Position numbers and translations under genes: made by a program. The notes beneath the pieces were generated by a model that was not told the DNA's origin, searched no databases, and saw nothing but the letters and a program-made list of their open reading frames with translations. Shown piece after piece: positions 1 through 11,580 of a DNA stretch of 64,000 nucleotides. Each line of letters begins with the position of its first letter. Position 1 is the first letter of the stretch. This stretch comes from Apostichopus japonicus (lineage: Eukaryota; Echinodermata; Holothuroidea; Aspidochirotida; Stichopodidae), in contig NC_092567.1 in assembly GCF_037975245.1 (NCBI RefSeq), positions 19,164,876 through 19,228,875 of the forward strand, read 5' to 3'.

Positions 1-1290
1 TGATCGGATTTTTTATCAAAAGGCATTTTTGAGATCTAAATATGGCGTCGAAAATGTAAGAAATATAAGAGACCTACAAGCGTGTCACACCACACCATTC
101 ACAACTTGTCCCAAAATATCAACCATGTCACACCTTGGCATTGAGATTTAATTGCATTAAATGTCAAAAAATTAACTTTGAACTTGTATGTAACTTCACA
201 CACAAAGGTCACCCGGAGGTCAACCAATTGACATTTTTGATCGGTGAGACCTAAATAGAGCATGACTGTAAAAATTCAAACATTTTTTCTTTGCCCATTT
301 TCTCCCCCCATAATACTACTTTTTTAACATTAGCTGACCTTTGGTGACCTTGGATCACATAACCGTTAAGTTTGAAAATATTCCCCTATACCATTTGCAA
401 CTTGTCCAAAAAAATCAACCTTGTCACACCTTGGCACTGGGAGTTATTGCATTAAATGTGTGAAAATTAACTTTGACCTCAAATAACTTCGCACACGAAG
501 GTCAAATGGGGGTCAACCCATTGACATTTATGATCAAAAGTTACCTTTGACATCTGAAAATAGCATCGAAACTGTAAAAATCCCCAAAACACGGAAAGGT
601 CACCAGAGGTCAAATTGAGGTCAAGGGTCACCCAGATGCGGGTCGACAATTGGATTACATTGAGGCAACTCCCAACCCTAACAGACATTTTGTTCTCAAG
701 TTATTGCAAAAATACTAGTTTTTTATCATTAATTGACCTTTGGTGACCTTGTATCACATAACCGTTAAGTTTGAAAATATTCCCCTATACAATTTGCAAC
801 TACTCCAAAAATATTAACCTTGTCACACCTTGGAACTGGGAGTTATTGCATTAAATGTCTGAAAATTAACTTTGACCTCATATAACTTCGCACACGAAGG
901 TCACACGGGGGTCAACCCATTGACATTTATGATCAGAAGTTACCTTTAACATCTGAAAATAGCATCAAAACTGTAAAAATCCACAAAACACTAAAAGGTC
1001 ACCAAAGGTCAAATTGAGGTCAAGGGTCACCCAGATGCGGGTCGACAATTGGATTACATTGAAGCAACTCCCAACCCTAACGGACAATTTGTTCTCAAGT
1101 TATCGCAAAAATACTAGTTTTTTATCATTAATTGACCTTTGGTGACCTCGGATCACATGACCGTTAAGTTTGAAAATGTTCCCCTAACCAGTTAACAACT
1201 TTTCCCAAAATATCAATCTTGTCGCACATTGGCACTGGGAGTTATTGCAGTTTTAATATGTTCGGTTTTTGGACCATAAATGACCTTTGG
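1..1290. repeat. Tandem repeat, ~400-bp unit, about 3 copies
   Basis: A unit of about 400 bases recurs. The block 'ATCACATAACCGTTAAG' begins near 354, 754 and (one change) 1153, each time followed by 'TTTGAAAAT' and a cytosine-rich stretch, then by a TTGACCT-rich section with 'CACACGAAGGTCA'. Bases 1-330 are a partial, more diverged copy. The sequence is dominated by TGACCT half-sites. No reading frame is conserved between copies, so it is read as non-coding satellite-like DNA. Pieces of the same family recur near 17.7-17.9 kb. Confidence 0.8.
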
Positions 1291-1416
1291 TGACCTTTGT
1301 GGGCACCAAAAACAATAGGGCACACCTTCTCCATATGGCGGATCTATAGTCCAAGTTTGGCCTCAATCCAACTTTCCCTTATTGAGATAGAGCGTACCCA
1401 AGAAAGTGTCACAGAT

Positions 1417-1450
1417 GCACACACAGACACACACACACACACACACACAC
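1417..1450. repeat. (CA)n microsatellite
   Basis: A CA/ACAC run with one interruption lies at the end of the TGACCT repeat region. Short ORFs through it are artefacts of the dinucleotide. Confidence 0.9.
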
Positions 1451-2118
1451 GCCAACCTGACTGCATAGGTTCCTTTTGCTAAAGCAAGGAACCAAAAACT
1501 AGTTTCTGAGTGAAGGGGCAAGTGTTTGCTGGAAATTAGTGTAGGCCTACTACAATACACACTCATTATTACCATTACATTGACCACTATGACCATATTT
1601 TGTGGAGCTTGAACTCAAGACATGAGGGTTACAGATTCGACTGGAAGTTGTAGTGTGAAATGAGGGCTGGCTCGTGGCCAGCTGTGTTTAATTGTGGATG
1701 TTTGTTCTTTTTGCTTTTGGGATGACAAGTCCTCCTGTTAACTACAAGTTGTAATTTAGGGAAATGCAGAAATTAAACTGTTGCCTAAATCGAAGAGATG
1801 TTGTTCGGCTGTTTTCTTGGTGTTCATTGTATTAAATCCTCAGTTCATGGGCCAATCCAGGTTAATCATTCATACAGTATGGCCAGTTATGCAATTCTGG
1901 TTGATGGGGGGATCGCGAGATGATAAGTAGTCCTTCAATATTGTGATATACTGTAAAGCAAACATCTTTTGGTGAAGAAAAACAACCCAAAATTATAATT
2001 AAAACAAAAATATCATATTTTGATGGTTTCAATGGTATGTATTTCAGTCAGATGGTGGTAAACTATTTGTCTCTTTATCATGTATGTGGGTTGTGCTGCT
2101 TATATGCCAATTTTCACA
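1451..2118. other. No gene seen
   Basis: AT-rich single-copy-looking sequence with stops in all frames. Nothing recognisable was found. Confidence 0.5.
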
Positions 2119-2246
2119 GTTTCTTCCAGTTTCTTCCGGTTTCTTCCAGTTTCTTCCGGAAGAAACTGGAAGAAACCTGGAAGAAACAGGTTTCTTCCAG
2201 TTTCTTCCACGTCCCCGGAAGAAATAGGTTTCTTCCGGAAGAAACC
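2119..2246. repeat. Inverted TTTCTTCC / GGAAGAAA array
   Basis: About twelve copies of a ~10-base module occur in both orientations: four GTTTCTTCC forward, three GGAAGAAAC reverse, then two forward, one reverse, one forward, one reverse. Junctions such as TTCTTCCGGAAGAA are perfect palindromes, so the stretch can fold into nested hairpins. They also fit the nTTCnnGAAn heat-shock-element pattern and contain CCGGAAG ETS-type cores. Regulatory use is inference only. Confidence 0.75.
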
Positions 2247-2254
2247 GAACCCTG

Positions 2255-2262
2255 TATGTATA

Positions 2263-2294
<32 letters not shown>

Positions 2295-2731
2295 AATATA
2301 TATATATAAATATATATAAATGAAAATCGTAATGAGTTGGAAAATCAAGAACAGTGAAAAAACTTTCAGCCTCCACCGGGATTCGAACCACGGGCCTCCC
2401 GCTCTGTACGCGGACACCCTAACCACTATAGGCTATGTACGCTGATTGTATGTCCAGAGGTTCGAAACCGGTAAGGAAGATCGTAATTCCACTGTAGGCG
2501 TTTGTCACCTGTATCGAACAATACTAGTTCTGTTTTTGGTGACATATTTTGCCCCACTCTAGAGATCAAACATGATGCTAACCAACTCGAAAATCATTTG
2601 TGATTCCTATATATATATATATATATATACTTCCAATCACTTACCTAATTCAATTATTGTATCTCACTCGAGATCCAGCCTTTCTCTAAATGCAGCATAG
2701 TTGTTTAACAGTTTTTCCGTTATTCCTATAT

Positions 2732-2776
<45 letters not shown>

Positions 2777-2930
2777 GGCTATATAACTTTTGATCACGTG
2801 AACATCAAGTGATGAAGTTAATAAATGCAAATATTTAGCCTATGTATATCATATATATAGCCTATATATGTAGCCTATATATAAATAGGCTGTATGTATA
2901 GGCTATAGGCGTGTATTTGAATTTGCTAAG
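2255..2930. repeat. AT-dinucleotide microsatellite cluster
   Basis: Long (TA)n runs lie at about 2257-2320, 2610-2631 and 2727-2774. They are followed by interspersed TAGGCTATATA-type palindromic words up to about 2910. A tRNA-like sequence sits inside the cluster. ORFs rich in Tyr-Ile across it are artefacts. Confidence 0.85.
2368..2443 (-). mobile_element. tRNA-derived SINE-like head
   Basis: Read on the minus strand, this has an A-box-like TAGTGGTTAGGG, a perfect B box GGTTCGAATCC, and an anticodon-arm-like stem TCCGC/GCGGG around a seven-base loop. The T-stem pairing is poor and the acceptor ends do not pair well. It is therefore better read as a tRNA-derived SINE head or tRNA pseudogene than as a working tRNA. 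It lies between AT microsatellites, a common place for SINE tails. Confidence 0.55.
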
Positions 2931-2950
2931 TTGATCACTTACCATACGAA

Positions 2951-5900
2951 GTACGGTAACCCCTGAGATTGTCACTGGCATTCTTTCATTGCATTAAAAT
3001 CATGGCTTGGAGAAATTTAGACACAGATTTTGACCCTCCCCCCCCCCCCAAAAAAAATGCGTACTGGTAAAGATGCATTTGAATGTTCCCCAATATGCCA
3101 ATACTGCTAACAGTCAGCTGCAGTTTATCTTCTTTCCTTGTACTAAATATGTTAAGTCTGACTCGATTTTTATTTTTGCCGCAAGATGTTTAGAGAATAT
3201 ATATAAGCAAATAAAGTCTAACATAAAAAGTCACCATTTTTCTGATGACTTAGCCCATTTTATTCACCTCCCTTTGATGATTTTCATCTTGAACGAATGA
3301 TGCTCTATAGCCAATGTAAATTTTTTGATCCAAGTCAATTTCTTTCAAATCTGCTCTCATTTCTTTACCGATGCTGAAAAAGTTTTATACAAAAAAAGAA
3401 TCTTGTTACGCAAATTAACAGCGCGCCTGATCAATGAATTCTTAAAAACGAGAGACAGAATCATTGTCATGCGCATGCGTATTGAGAATAGTAAATACGG
3501 TTCCATGGCTTCTGGCTTGCTTGATTAAAGAACATCCCAGCCGATCACGAATTGCAAAGATTAAAACTGGAACTCATTTCCGCTCAGCGACCGTAACCTT
3601 AAAAAATATGAACTTTTATTCTCCTAGTTTTGATGGTTTCATATGGACTTAAGTTATTTTTTTGTATTTTATGTATTTATTCATAAGAAAGAGTAACTCC
3701 TTTTTTTTTAAGTCTGGTTGATATTTCATGATGTATGATTATGTACGAACTTTGGTCGCGATATATAATTCTTGCAACAAAGTACAAAAGTTGGTTGCAT
3801 TCCGTTGTTTTAAAAGTTAAAACTGAATTTATCATACAATTCATTTTACTGCGCACCAGGCGACACCAAGCATCATCGTACAATGCACAGCTCTGCTTGC
3901 GATACAAATGACAAGGTACGATGCGAGTCTTTATTCTCACACCCGCCCCCCCCCCCCCTTGCCGACCACCACTTTACCTCCTTCCTCCCCATTGGTGCAT
4001 CGGATTGTTACTTATTATGATTTAACAAAAGACACATCTCCCCCTCGACATTGGACATCGTCGTGTGATTTCCTTATCGGAAAGAATCGAAAGAACATTT
4101 TTGTCAAAATCAACTCAAAAAACTGTTGTAGTAAACTGTTACATCGTCTGTCGTTACATTTACATATACTATTCATGCTGCTTTCCATATATATACTATA
4201 TCAATTTAAGTCGCTTTGTTTACTGTTTTCTTCGTTATTGATGGACGGTAAAGATAATTCTCCTCATAATGTTTCAGGAAACAAATGACACTACAGATGA
4301 ACACGGAAAATAAATGAGCCATATTCAGAGGACTGTCAGAATGCTTCAGAAGCCCAAATATCGACCGTAGGGAAAATATGTTTGATATATCGCTACTAAA
4401 TTTACAAAAAAAAATAGAAGCGCGGATCTGGTTAGAAAACCAATATATGAAACAACAACAACAACAACAATAATAATAATAATAGTGTGTAAACTATATG
4501 TATATATATTCACTTTCATAAATGAGTTGCAACTTCTTTAATCTTCCAAGTCAGAAGTGACAAAGTATAAACACATATAGACACTGCAGGCGTAAAGATT
4601 TACATTACTATACAAACCATAAACTAGGCTCTGACGTCATTGTCCATAGCAACGAAGCTCTTTCGGAAGACGTTGATGAGACAAAAGACTTGAGATACAA
4701 AACCCTTTTGAATGCAACACCTTTACCTATTATCATAAAGATGTTATAGGTGAACTCCTCCGAAAAAAACTAACACAAGAGATTTTATTCCGTTTTGGGA
4801 GATAAAATGCTTGCATAATGTCATGACGGGGTTGGGGGAGGGAGGGCGGGTGGGAGGGGAGGGGGAGGGAGTTATGTCACATGTGTGACGTCATGTAGTG
4901 CCTCAATCATATAAAATGTAATGAAATTGTATTTACTTCCTTGTTTTTTTAGTATATAGTTTCACGCTGAACTTAGTGAATGGCTTTATATTATTATTTA
5001 AACAATGCAAGTGTTATTGGTATGTGATACAAAAGGTTAATGAGAAAGTGTCATGTACCTTCTCTATCATAAAAAATATTCGAAGGCAAAAAAAAAAAAA
5101 AATTAATGGCTCTAAATATCACATTAGAATGTTTTAGATTTTAGACGCAGTTTTGGTAAAAAGATAGCGTTTTGTGGGTTGTATATGGAAACTTGTTTAT
5201 AACTTCGCAGTCATTCATATAACATCCGTGATTTGGTTTAACAATTATTGAAACATGGTCAGCTGTGTATATATGTTGCACTGTAATGGCAGTACAACAA
5301 AACACAAATAAGATTTAGTCTGTATCCGTTACGGTAAGCAGAGCATATGAATATATATATTTTTTTTTATCGAATTGGGGGTTCAGGGATAGAGGGGTGG
5401 GTGAGAGGGGGAGGGGATGGGCAGGGTGCGTCGAGATCCAGGTCGCGCCCCAGGACGGCTATATCACCGTGCCTATACTTTGAAGTATACAGCTTCCCCT
5501 GTGTAGGCCTATATGATAAAACTGGGCATACATTACATACAATATTATTTATCCCGTTTTCCCGACCTATATAACTGACGTGGACCCCGAGAGTCTTTTT
5601 CCCTTGAACTCTTTCCCTCGCCTAGTGAGAGGGACGAGAAAAGGAAGCCTAGTGGGGACGGGGAGTGGGGAGGGGGGACGACAACCTGGAGCAGAAGGGA
5701 AATGAGGAAAACTATTATTTAATATGCTTTGTGAATATTCACTACGTCAAGTTTCTCAACCCACCCCGTGGCCATGCCCGAAAGGCCTATGTACAGCACC
5801 TTGCTCTATATAAATGCTTGCCACATAAGTATGATTTTATGGAAAGTATTTTCAAAACGTTTTTCTTTTCTAATAACTCATCATATCTCACGTTACGATG

Positions 5901-6593
5901 CCCTCATGCATCCCATCCCCACTCACCCGTCCATGTATCAAACTATACCAAGTTAAATGTAAGCAACAAAGTATATACGCAACCGTATATAAACAAACCA
6001 ATCCATGCATGGGAGTTGTTGCATCATTACAAACAGACTGAATTCAATAATTATAAGCCGACCCCCCATTTAGCGGAAGTTTGACGTCATAATTACGACA
6101 TACAGACTTTAACAGATGTAACGTGTTTAAATATTTTACCGCAACCGTGCACGTGGTAAATCCAGGGAGCTGCCTGGTTAGATTCTTGCCTATCCCCAAA
6201 ATAACCTAAAATAACGATACTTTTGCCACGATTACAAGACCAAAATCGATTTTGACAGGTACATCTGATTCATGGCTGCGGTACAGACTGTGGTTAACAA
6301 TCGGTGTGGGAAATTTCCACCTGCTTGCAAATCTTTCTACTATAAGAGAATGCTCTAAACAATATGGTTTTTGAATTCGGAAATGATTTGTTGTCGTAAA
6401 TTCATGGCATAAATGATATATTGAAGCACTTGTATATCTTACATGTATGTACTTTATGAAATTAACTTTTAAATGGTGTTGTTGTTGTATTATTAAATAT
6501 CTGTTATCGAAACCACTGTCCCTTAGAACACTTGTTTTGGTCAGGCTATAGTGCATTAAGAGCGCACATAAACTTGAACCGCTGGACGTTTGA
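2951..6593. other. No gene seen; simple repeats
   Basis: No ORF here has the look of a conserved exon. The stretch contains poly-C at about 3039 and 3950, an AAC/AAT trinucleotide run at about 4448-4485, G-rich stretches at about 4830-4870 and 5385-5420, and isolated TGACGTCA-like words near 4634, 4888 and 6084. Longer ORFs (for example 3908-4288 and 5665-6084) lack recognisable domains and flanking splice structure. Confidence 0.5.
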
Positions 6594-6641
6594 GTCGCGA
6601 CCACTGATCTGTACACTAGTGTACAGATCAGTGGTCGCGAC
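6594..6641. repeat. Perfect 48-bp palindrome
   Basis: The 24-base arm GTCGCGACCACTGATC... through ...TGTACACT is followed directly by its exact reverse complement, centred on CTAG at 6617/6618 with no spacer. Outside it, weak symmetry continues (ACGTTT-like words on both sides). No gene overlaps it. It could extrude a cruciform. Confidence 0.95.
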
Positions 6642-7920
6642 ACTAAAAACGTGCGTGATGAAACACCCGTGCGTCACCGTACAAGAAAAGTTTGAGGAAA
6701 CCGCGCTATATATCTTTTAGGACAAGAATGAGCAAGTCTTGGCAAACAGGCATTGCATTAAAGGTTACCATGTAGGTTAATGAGGTTATCCCCAAATTTC
6801 AGTCTGCTAAGATCCTGAAAATGTTCCTGGAAATTATGGAAATAAATTATATTCCAAGTTATTTCCCAGAATGTAGAGAGGCGTGTTACTCTTTAGATAA
6901 GGAGGAAGAATGGTTTGCGTGTAAAACAGTTTATAATGTGTGTTGAAGTTTGAACTGCATAATAAAACTATTATGTGACTTTTAAGCATATTTAGATTGT
7001 ACAATCAGTACTATTGACGTTTCATGTATAGGTTTACAATTCCTTTATTTTTGAAATGTCAATTAACGCGTTCGTGTAATATTAGGTGGGCGTAATAACG
7101 AGTATCGAAATGTTTTATGACTGAAAAGTTAACGGTACTTAACTTATCTGTTAGCTAAACGGTATTCGGAGTCGGGAAATCTATCACCATGGAAACCCGT
7201 GGATTTTGGTTGGCCAAATATACAAGAGGGTTATCTGAGCAACTGAGCGTTACCGTACTATGCGTAAGGATAAAATGTCTTACGCGTAAACTGTCTTGTA
7301 TGAAGAGAAGCCAACCATGCAAGTCGTATCAATTTTAGGCGTTGTGCGATCCAGTATTATTATACTCGTATAGGAAAATGCCTACCATTTCTAGAAGAAG
7401 ACATTCTTTATTGCATATTGGTAATTAACAATTGGTTTTCATGTAATAACTTGACACTTCGAGTAAAGCTTATTAAATTCAATCTAACCGATAGAAAGAA
7501 GAATCACGGTTAAACGCGCACGTGTGATATGATGACGTCACGTGATTTGATATCCATACCTGGATATAACCCTTTGTTGTGACGTCAGAGAAGTCCGTGC
7601 GCAAAATTTGCAATCGCACGTAAACTTACTAAACTTTTAGTTGATTCTTTTGTGATTTATGGACAGAAATGAACGACACGTGATTTCACCAAAGCCGAAA
7701 AAAAGCCCAAAACAAAAACAGAAAAACATCAGTTGAGTATAGACTTGTGTCTGCTTTAAGTCGATGTAAAGGCTTCCCTAAGCTGTAAGTACCACATGCA
7801 ATTACAGTAAATGCTGCTATTTACAGATAAAGTAAGCCATATTAAACGTCTGAAATTTCACCCGGCTAAAAACACTATCCCGAGTAAGATTATCCAGGTG
7901 TAGTCGCAAAACAAGCCTGG
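6642..7920. other. No gene seen
   Basis: AT-rich non-coding sequence. Only the CRE/E-box cluster listed separately stands out. Confidence 0.5.
7519..7587. promoter_or_regulatory. Clustered CRE and E-box motifs
   Basis: Two perfect TGACGTCA cAMP-response-type elements (7533-7540 and 7580-7587) and two CACGTG E-boxes (7519-7524 and 7539-7544, the second overlapping the first CRE) lie within 70 bases. The words are seen directly. That they act as an enhancer or promoter is inference, because no nearby gene start was recognised. Confidence 0.3.
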
Positions 7921-8170
<250 letters not shown>

Positions 8171-11100
8171 ATTGTTACATAATAGAGTCTTGCCAAGAAC
8201 AATGAAACTAGTTTCAGATGGTAAATATTGAATATGGTTAGGCCATGAGGGCTGTAACTGTTCCTTTGTTCTGTTGTTAGGTTATAAAAAAAGAATTTAA
8301 TTGTAATGCAACACTACCTAAAGACGTATGAATGTTTACATGGAACCTACTCACAGTTAACGATGTAAATCACAAATCTTTCATTGCCCTACTGGGGCAT
8401 ATACTGTTTGATATCTTAATGCTGAAAGTGAAGGTCACATTGACAACTCAGCCAATTCATTCCATATTCTGACAGAATATGCTAGAATGGTCACTAAATA
8501 TCTCTCTACGTAGCTTGAGAATTTTCTGTGACTGATAAGGGAAAGTTAACTTTCCTTTGTGTCACCCTCGCGCAGTATTTAATCAAACTTGTTTCCTGTG
8601 ATTATAATCACCATGAACCTGATGCCGGGAAGTCTTTCTCACTGAGCAAGGTTCCTTTTTGCTGTATGCTGGATTGGGGCACTGACCTAGATAACACTAA
8701 CAGCATGTGTGGTGTCATTGAGTATAGTGTAGCCAAATTGGTGCCCGGATGAGGGGGTGGGGTTGGGGCGGGGTGGAAGAGCGCAGAAAAATGTGGAGCA
8801 GAATTTGCGGGCACATAATTTGGGAAATGTCAACTGACGCCGGAGTCGCTAATGCGAGCGTGGAGCAAGAAGCCATGTCGGCGAGGGGTCCATGGGGGGG
8901 GGGGGGTCAGAATTGATTTCAGCTTCAAATCATCACAATTGTCGAGGTAGATGTTTGTAAGTTATAGTCAGTAGAAGTCAAAAAATGTGTATCTTCCTGT
9001 CTAAGGTTTTCTATTTAGACATGGCAAAATCTCATTTGTGAGACACCAGGGGAGTACCAAAGATTGGGGGGGGGGGGGTGCCTCCCATGGTAACGCCACT
9101 GGTTGAGTGCTATAGTACTACTTCTATAGCTATTCCGTTTGACATGGTATTCTGGCATTGAATTTATGGAATGCTCCTTTAAGTGTAAATCTTGGTAATG
9201 ACGTAGACTCTCGATGGAAGCCCTTTATGTAAATCCATTCTTTTAGTATATGTATTAATTGAACGAAAACATTTTGAACAACTGAGGACTCTTGCACCTA
9301 GTTTGTCCTTGACGATTACCTTTGCAATGCATTGTAAACATGTCACTGAAATCGAGGCCATAAATTAAATGAAGGTATTGTTTTTTAACTGGATTTTGCG
9401 TTGCATCTGCGTATCTGACCCAGTGCATGGTCTGTGTGTACGTTACTACAACTTTCATTGATGAACCTAAGCTGTTTAAAAGCCGTCATTTCTCAAAATT
9501 AAAAGAGATAAAGAAATACAGCTTAGACCGATAGTAGTGTTTTCATCTGCCCTTCATATCATATCAAAATGAAGTTTGTGGATAACAGTAATTATTTTAC
9601 CTCACATACGTTCATTCCGAAAAGTCAAAACGTAGTCTACAGTACGAAAGAACTGCAGATCTAGAGGCCGTAGTGAATTCTTGGCACGAAGAAAATAACT
9701 TACATATCGCAAGATGTCATATGAACGGAATTCGGCAACTCAATAAGTCTTGACTACGTAAGCTATAGACTATATGAAGACCTACAAATAAGCTTTCTTA
9801 GTATCGTCACGCGCCGTGACGTGCATAGATATATATGGACCAGGGAGTTGTTATGCTTGGACCATGGTGATATTTAATACGTATACATATAGCTATATCT
9901 GGAGCCAGGATGGTATCTAAACACTGGTGGTCTATCAACTTTCGGTGATTAATCTTGTTTATTATTATGACGCAATATAAACCCGGACTTCTTTTGATAC
10001 GGCGATTTCCTTTCCGAGATTGAAAAATGTGTTTGGTAACTTGCTTTGTATGAAATGCGACTTATAATATGCGGGTACTATAAGCCTGCTTAGAGAAAAA
10101 AAATTGTGATAAGTCTATAATTTGTTAAAACAGAAAATTTACTTCGAACACGGACACTTACCGTTTAATGAAACCAGACGGCGAAAAAAATACTTCACTG
10201 GAATCACGTAGGGATAACACCTAAGTCCACAATATCATCAATGCCAGTCAGAGAGGCTTTCTTCAGTACTGAAGGCAACAACACGTATATAAGCAATACT
10301 TATTTTATCAATGGTTGAGAAATCTCGCCACGCGCAGAAACATCTGTTGTCAACTTCACAAACAGACTGTCAGGCTTGGCTGACACGAAGTAATTTCAGC
10401 AGAAATGTACGGAGGCGTTTAGTAACCATATTTGTTTACATGATTACAACTCACAGTAATCAATAATGAAATATTTTAGTTCAGATTTTTAAAAAGAACC
10501 ACTTTCACTGAGTGTGTTAATTAATAGTGGGATCGCGGAAGGAAAGAAATTGTCAAAATTTATATCCTATTTTACAATTTACGCCTTGAAATGTCGAAAT
10601 CCAATAGTTAAAGTAGATTGGAGAATTTCGTTCCTTGGAGTTGGGGTAAAAGCATAGAGGTTGCCTAAACTCATGTATTAACTTGATGTTTGCATGCAGC
10701 GAATTTATTTTTGGTATATTGTTCGGTCCTTGAAACACGTTTAATCTTGATGAAAGTAAATATATTTCCAAATAGTAATGTTATTGTCAATCGATGTGCG
10801 CACATGAAACCAAATACGGTAACCACTTATACGTTAAAAGACGCTAGACACACACATAATGGAACCTTAACTGTACCGTAGTTCACTGCATCGACGGTGC
10901 CAAAGTCGTGTGCGAAAGCGGAAATAACTTCTGACGCGTCACCGTGAGAATCTGTATATAGATATTGAAGATGAAGAATGTGTTTATCTTTTTAATTATT
11001 GTTTTGATATACAGTGTCAGACGTGTCAGCCTATCAAATTAGATGGTAATTCAGAACGACCAATTAACGCATGTTGTGTGTGTGAGGAGTGTATTCCTTG

Positions 11101-11259
11101 GTTTTCTTTGTCTTAAGATAGCATCCATTCAGAATAGTCTTTTAACATGATGAAATTAAAAGGCTAGTAGATAAACATGTAGTTACTGCTTAATTGAGGT
11201 TTAAAGGGGGAAGCAAACCCAACCATCATATTTAGCTTAAAGATATGCTTTATTGGCTC
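8171..11259. other. No gene seen
   Basis: Non-coding. Poly-G runs occur at about 8897 and 9066. The segment near 9040-9110 (poly-G followed by a GTAACGCCACTG word) matches a motif recurring at about 59.29, 59.67 and 63.30 kb, and is a degenerate dispersed repeat. No splice-flanked conserved exon was found on either strand. Confidence 0.45.
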
Positions 11260-11580
11260 CTCGATATAGCACGTTATAGCTATGACAAGTTTTGTGATTA
11301 CGTAATCGAACTTCCACGGTCGTAAATTGACCTCAGGCGGTATAATTAGCCTGCATAGCTTCTTAACACCATTAGGCTCTTCGTGTAAACACTGTGTGGA
11401 AGTAATATTCATGTCTACAGTGTAGTTAATCATATAGTGTTCACAAAAAGGCAATCGTATATAAGAAACAATATGTGGCAGACGTTGCAGACTAATTGAT
11501 AAAAAGAGGTCATTTTTACGACCAAGGCAGGTCGATTACGTAATCTCAAGATGATAACGTGTTATAGTTGGGTCGATACA
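11260..11580. repeat. Imperfect inverted repeat with TTACGTAA in each arm
   Basis: The left arm (11260-11334) and right arm (11506-11580) align as reverse complements over about 75 bases. Shared blocks are CACGTTAT, GATTACGTAATCGA, GGTCGTAAA and TGACCTC. The loop of about 170 bases is unique. Each arm holds the 12-base palindrome GATTACGTAATC. It looks like a decayed MITE or foldback element. A 96-residue minus-strand ORF across it is probably spurious. Confidence 0.65.

Noticed and set aside
2368..2443. Functional tRNA gene
   Set aside because: A and B boxes are present, but the T-stem and acceptor stem pair poorly. It sits among repeats like a SINE head.
11164..11454. 96-codon minus-strand ORF
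   Set aside because: It covers one arm of an inverted repeat, has no known domain and no clear exon signals.
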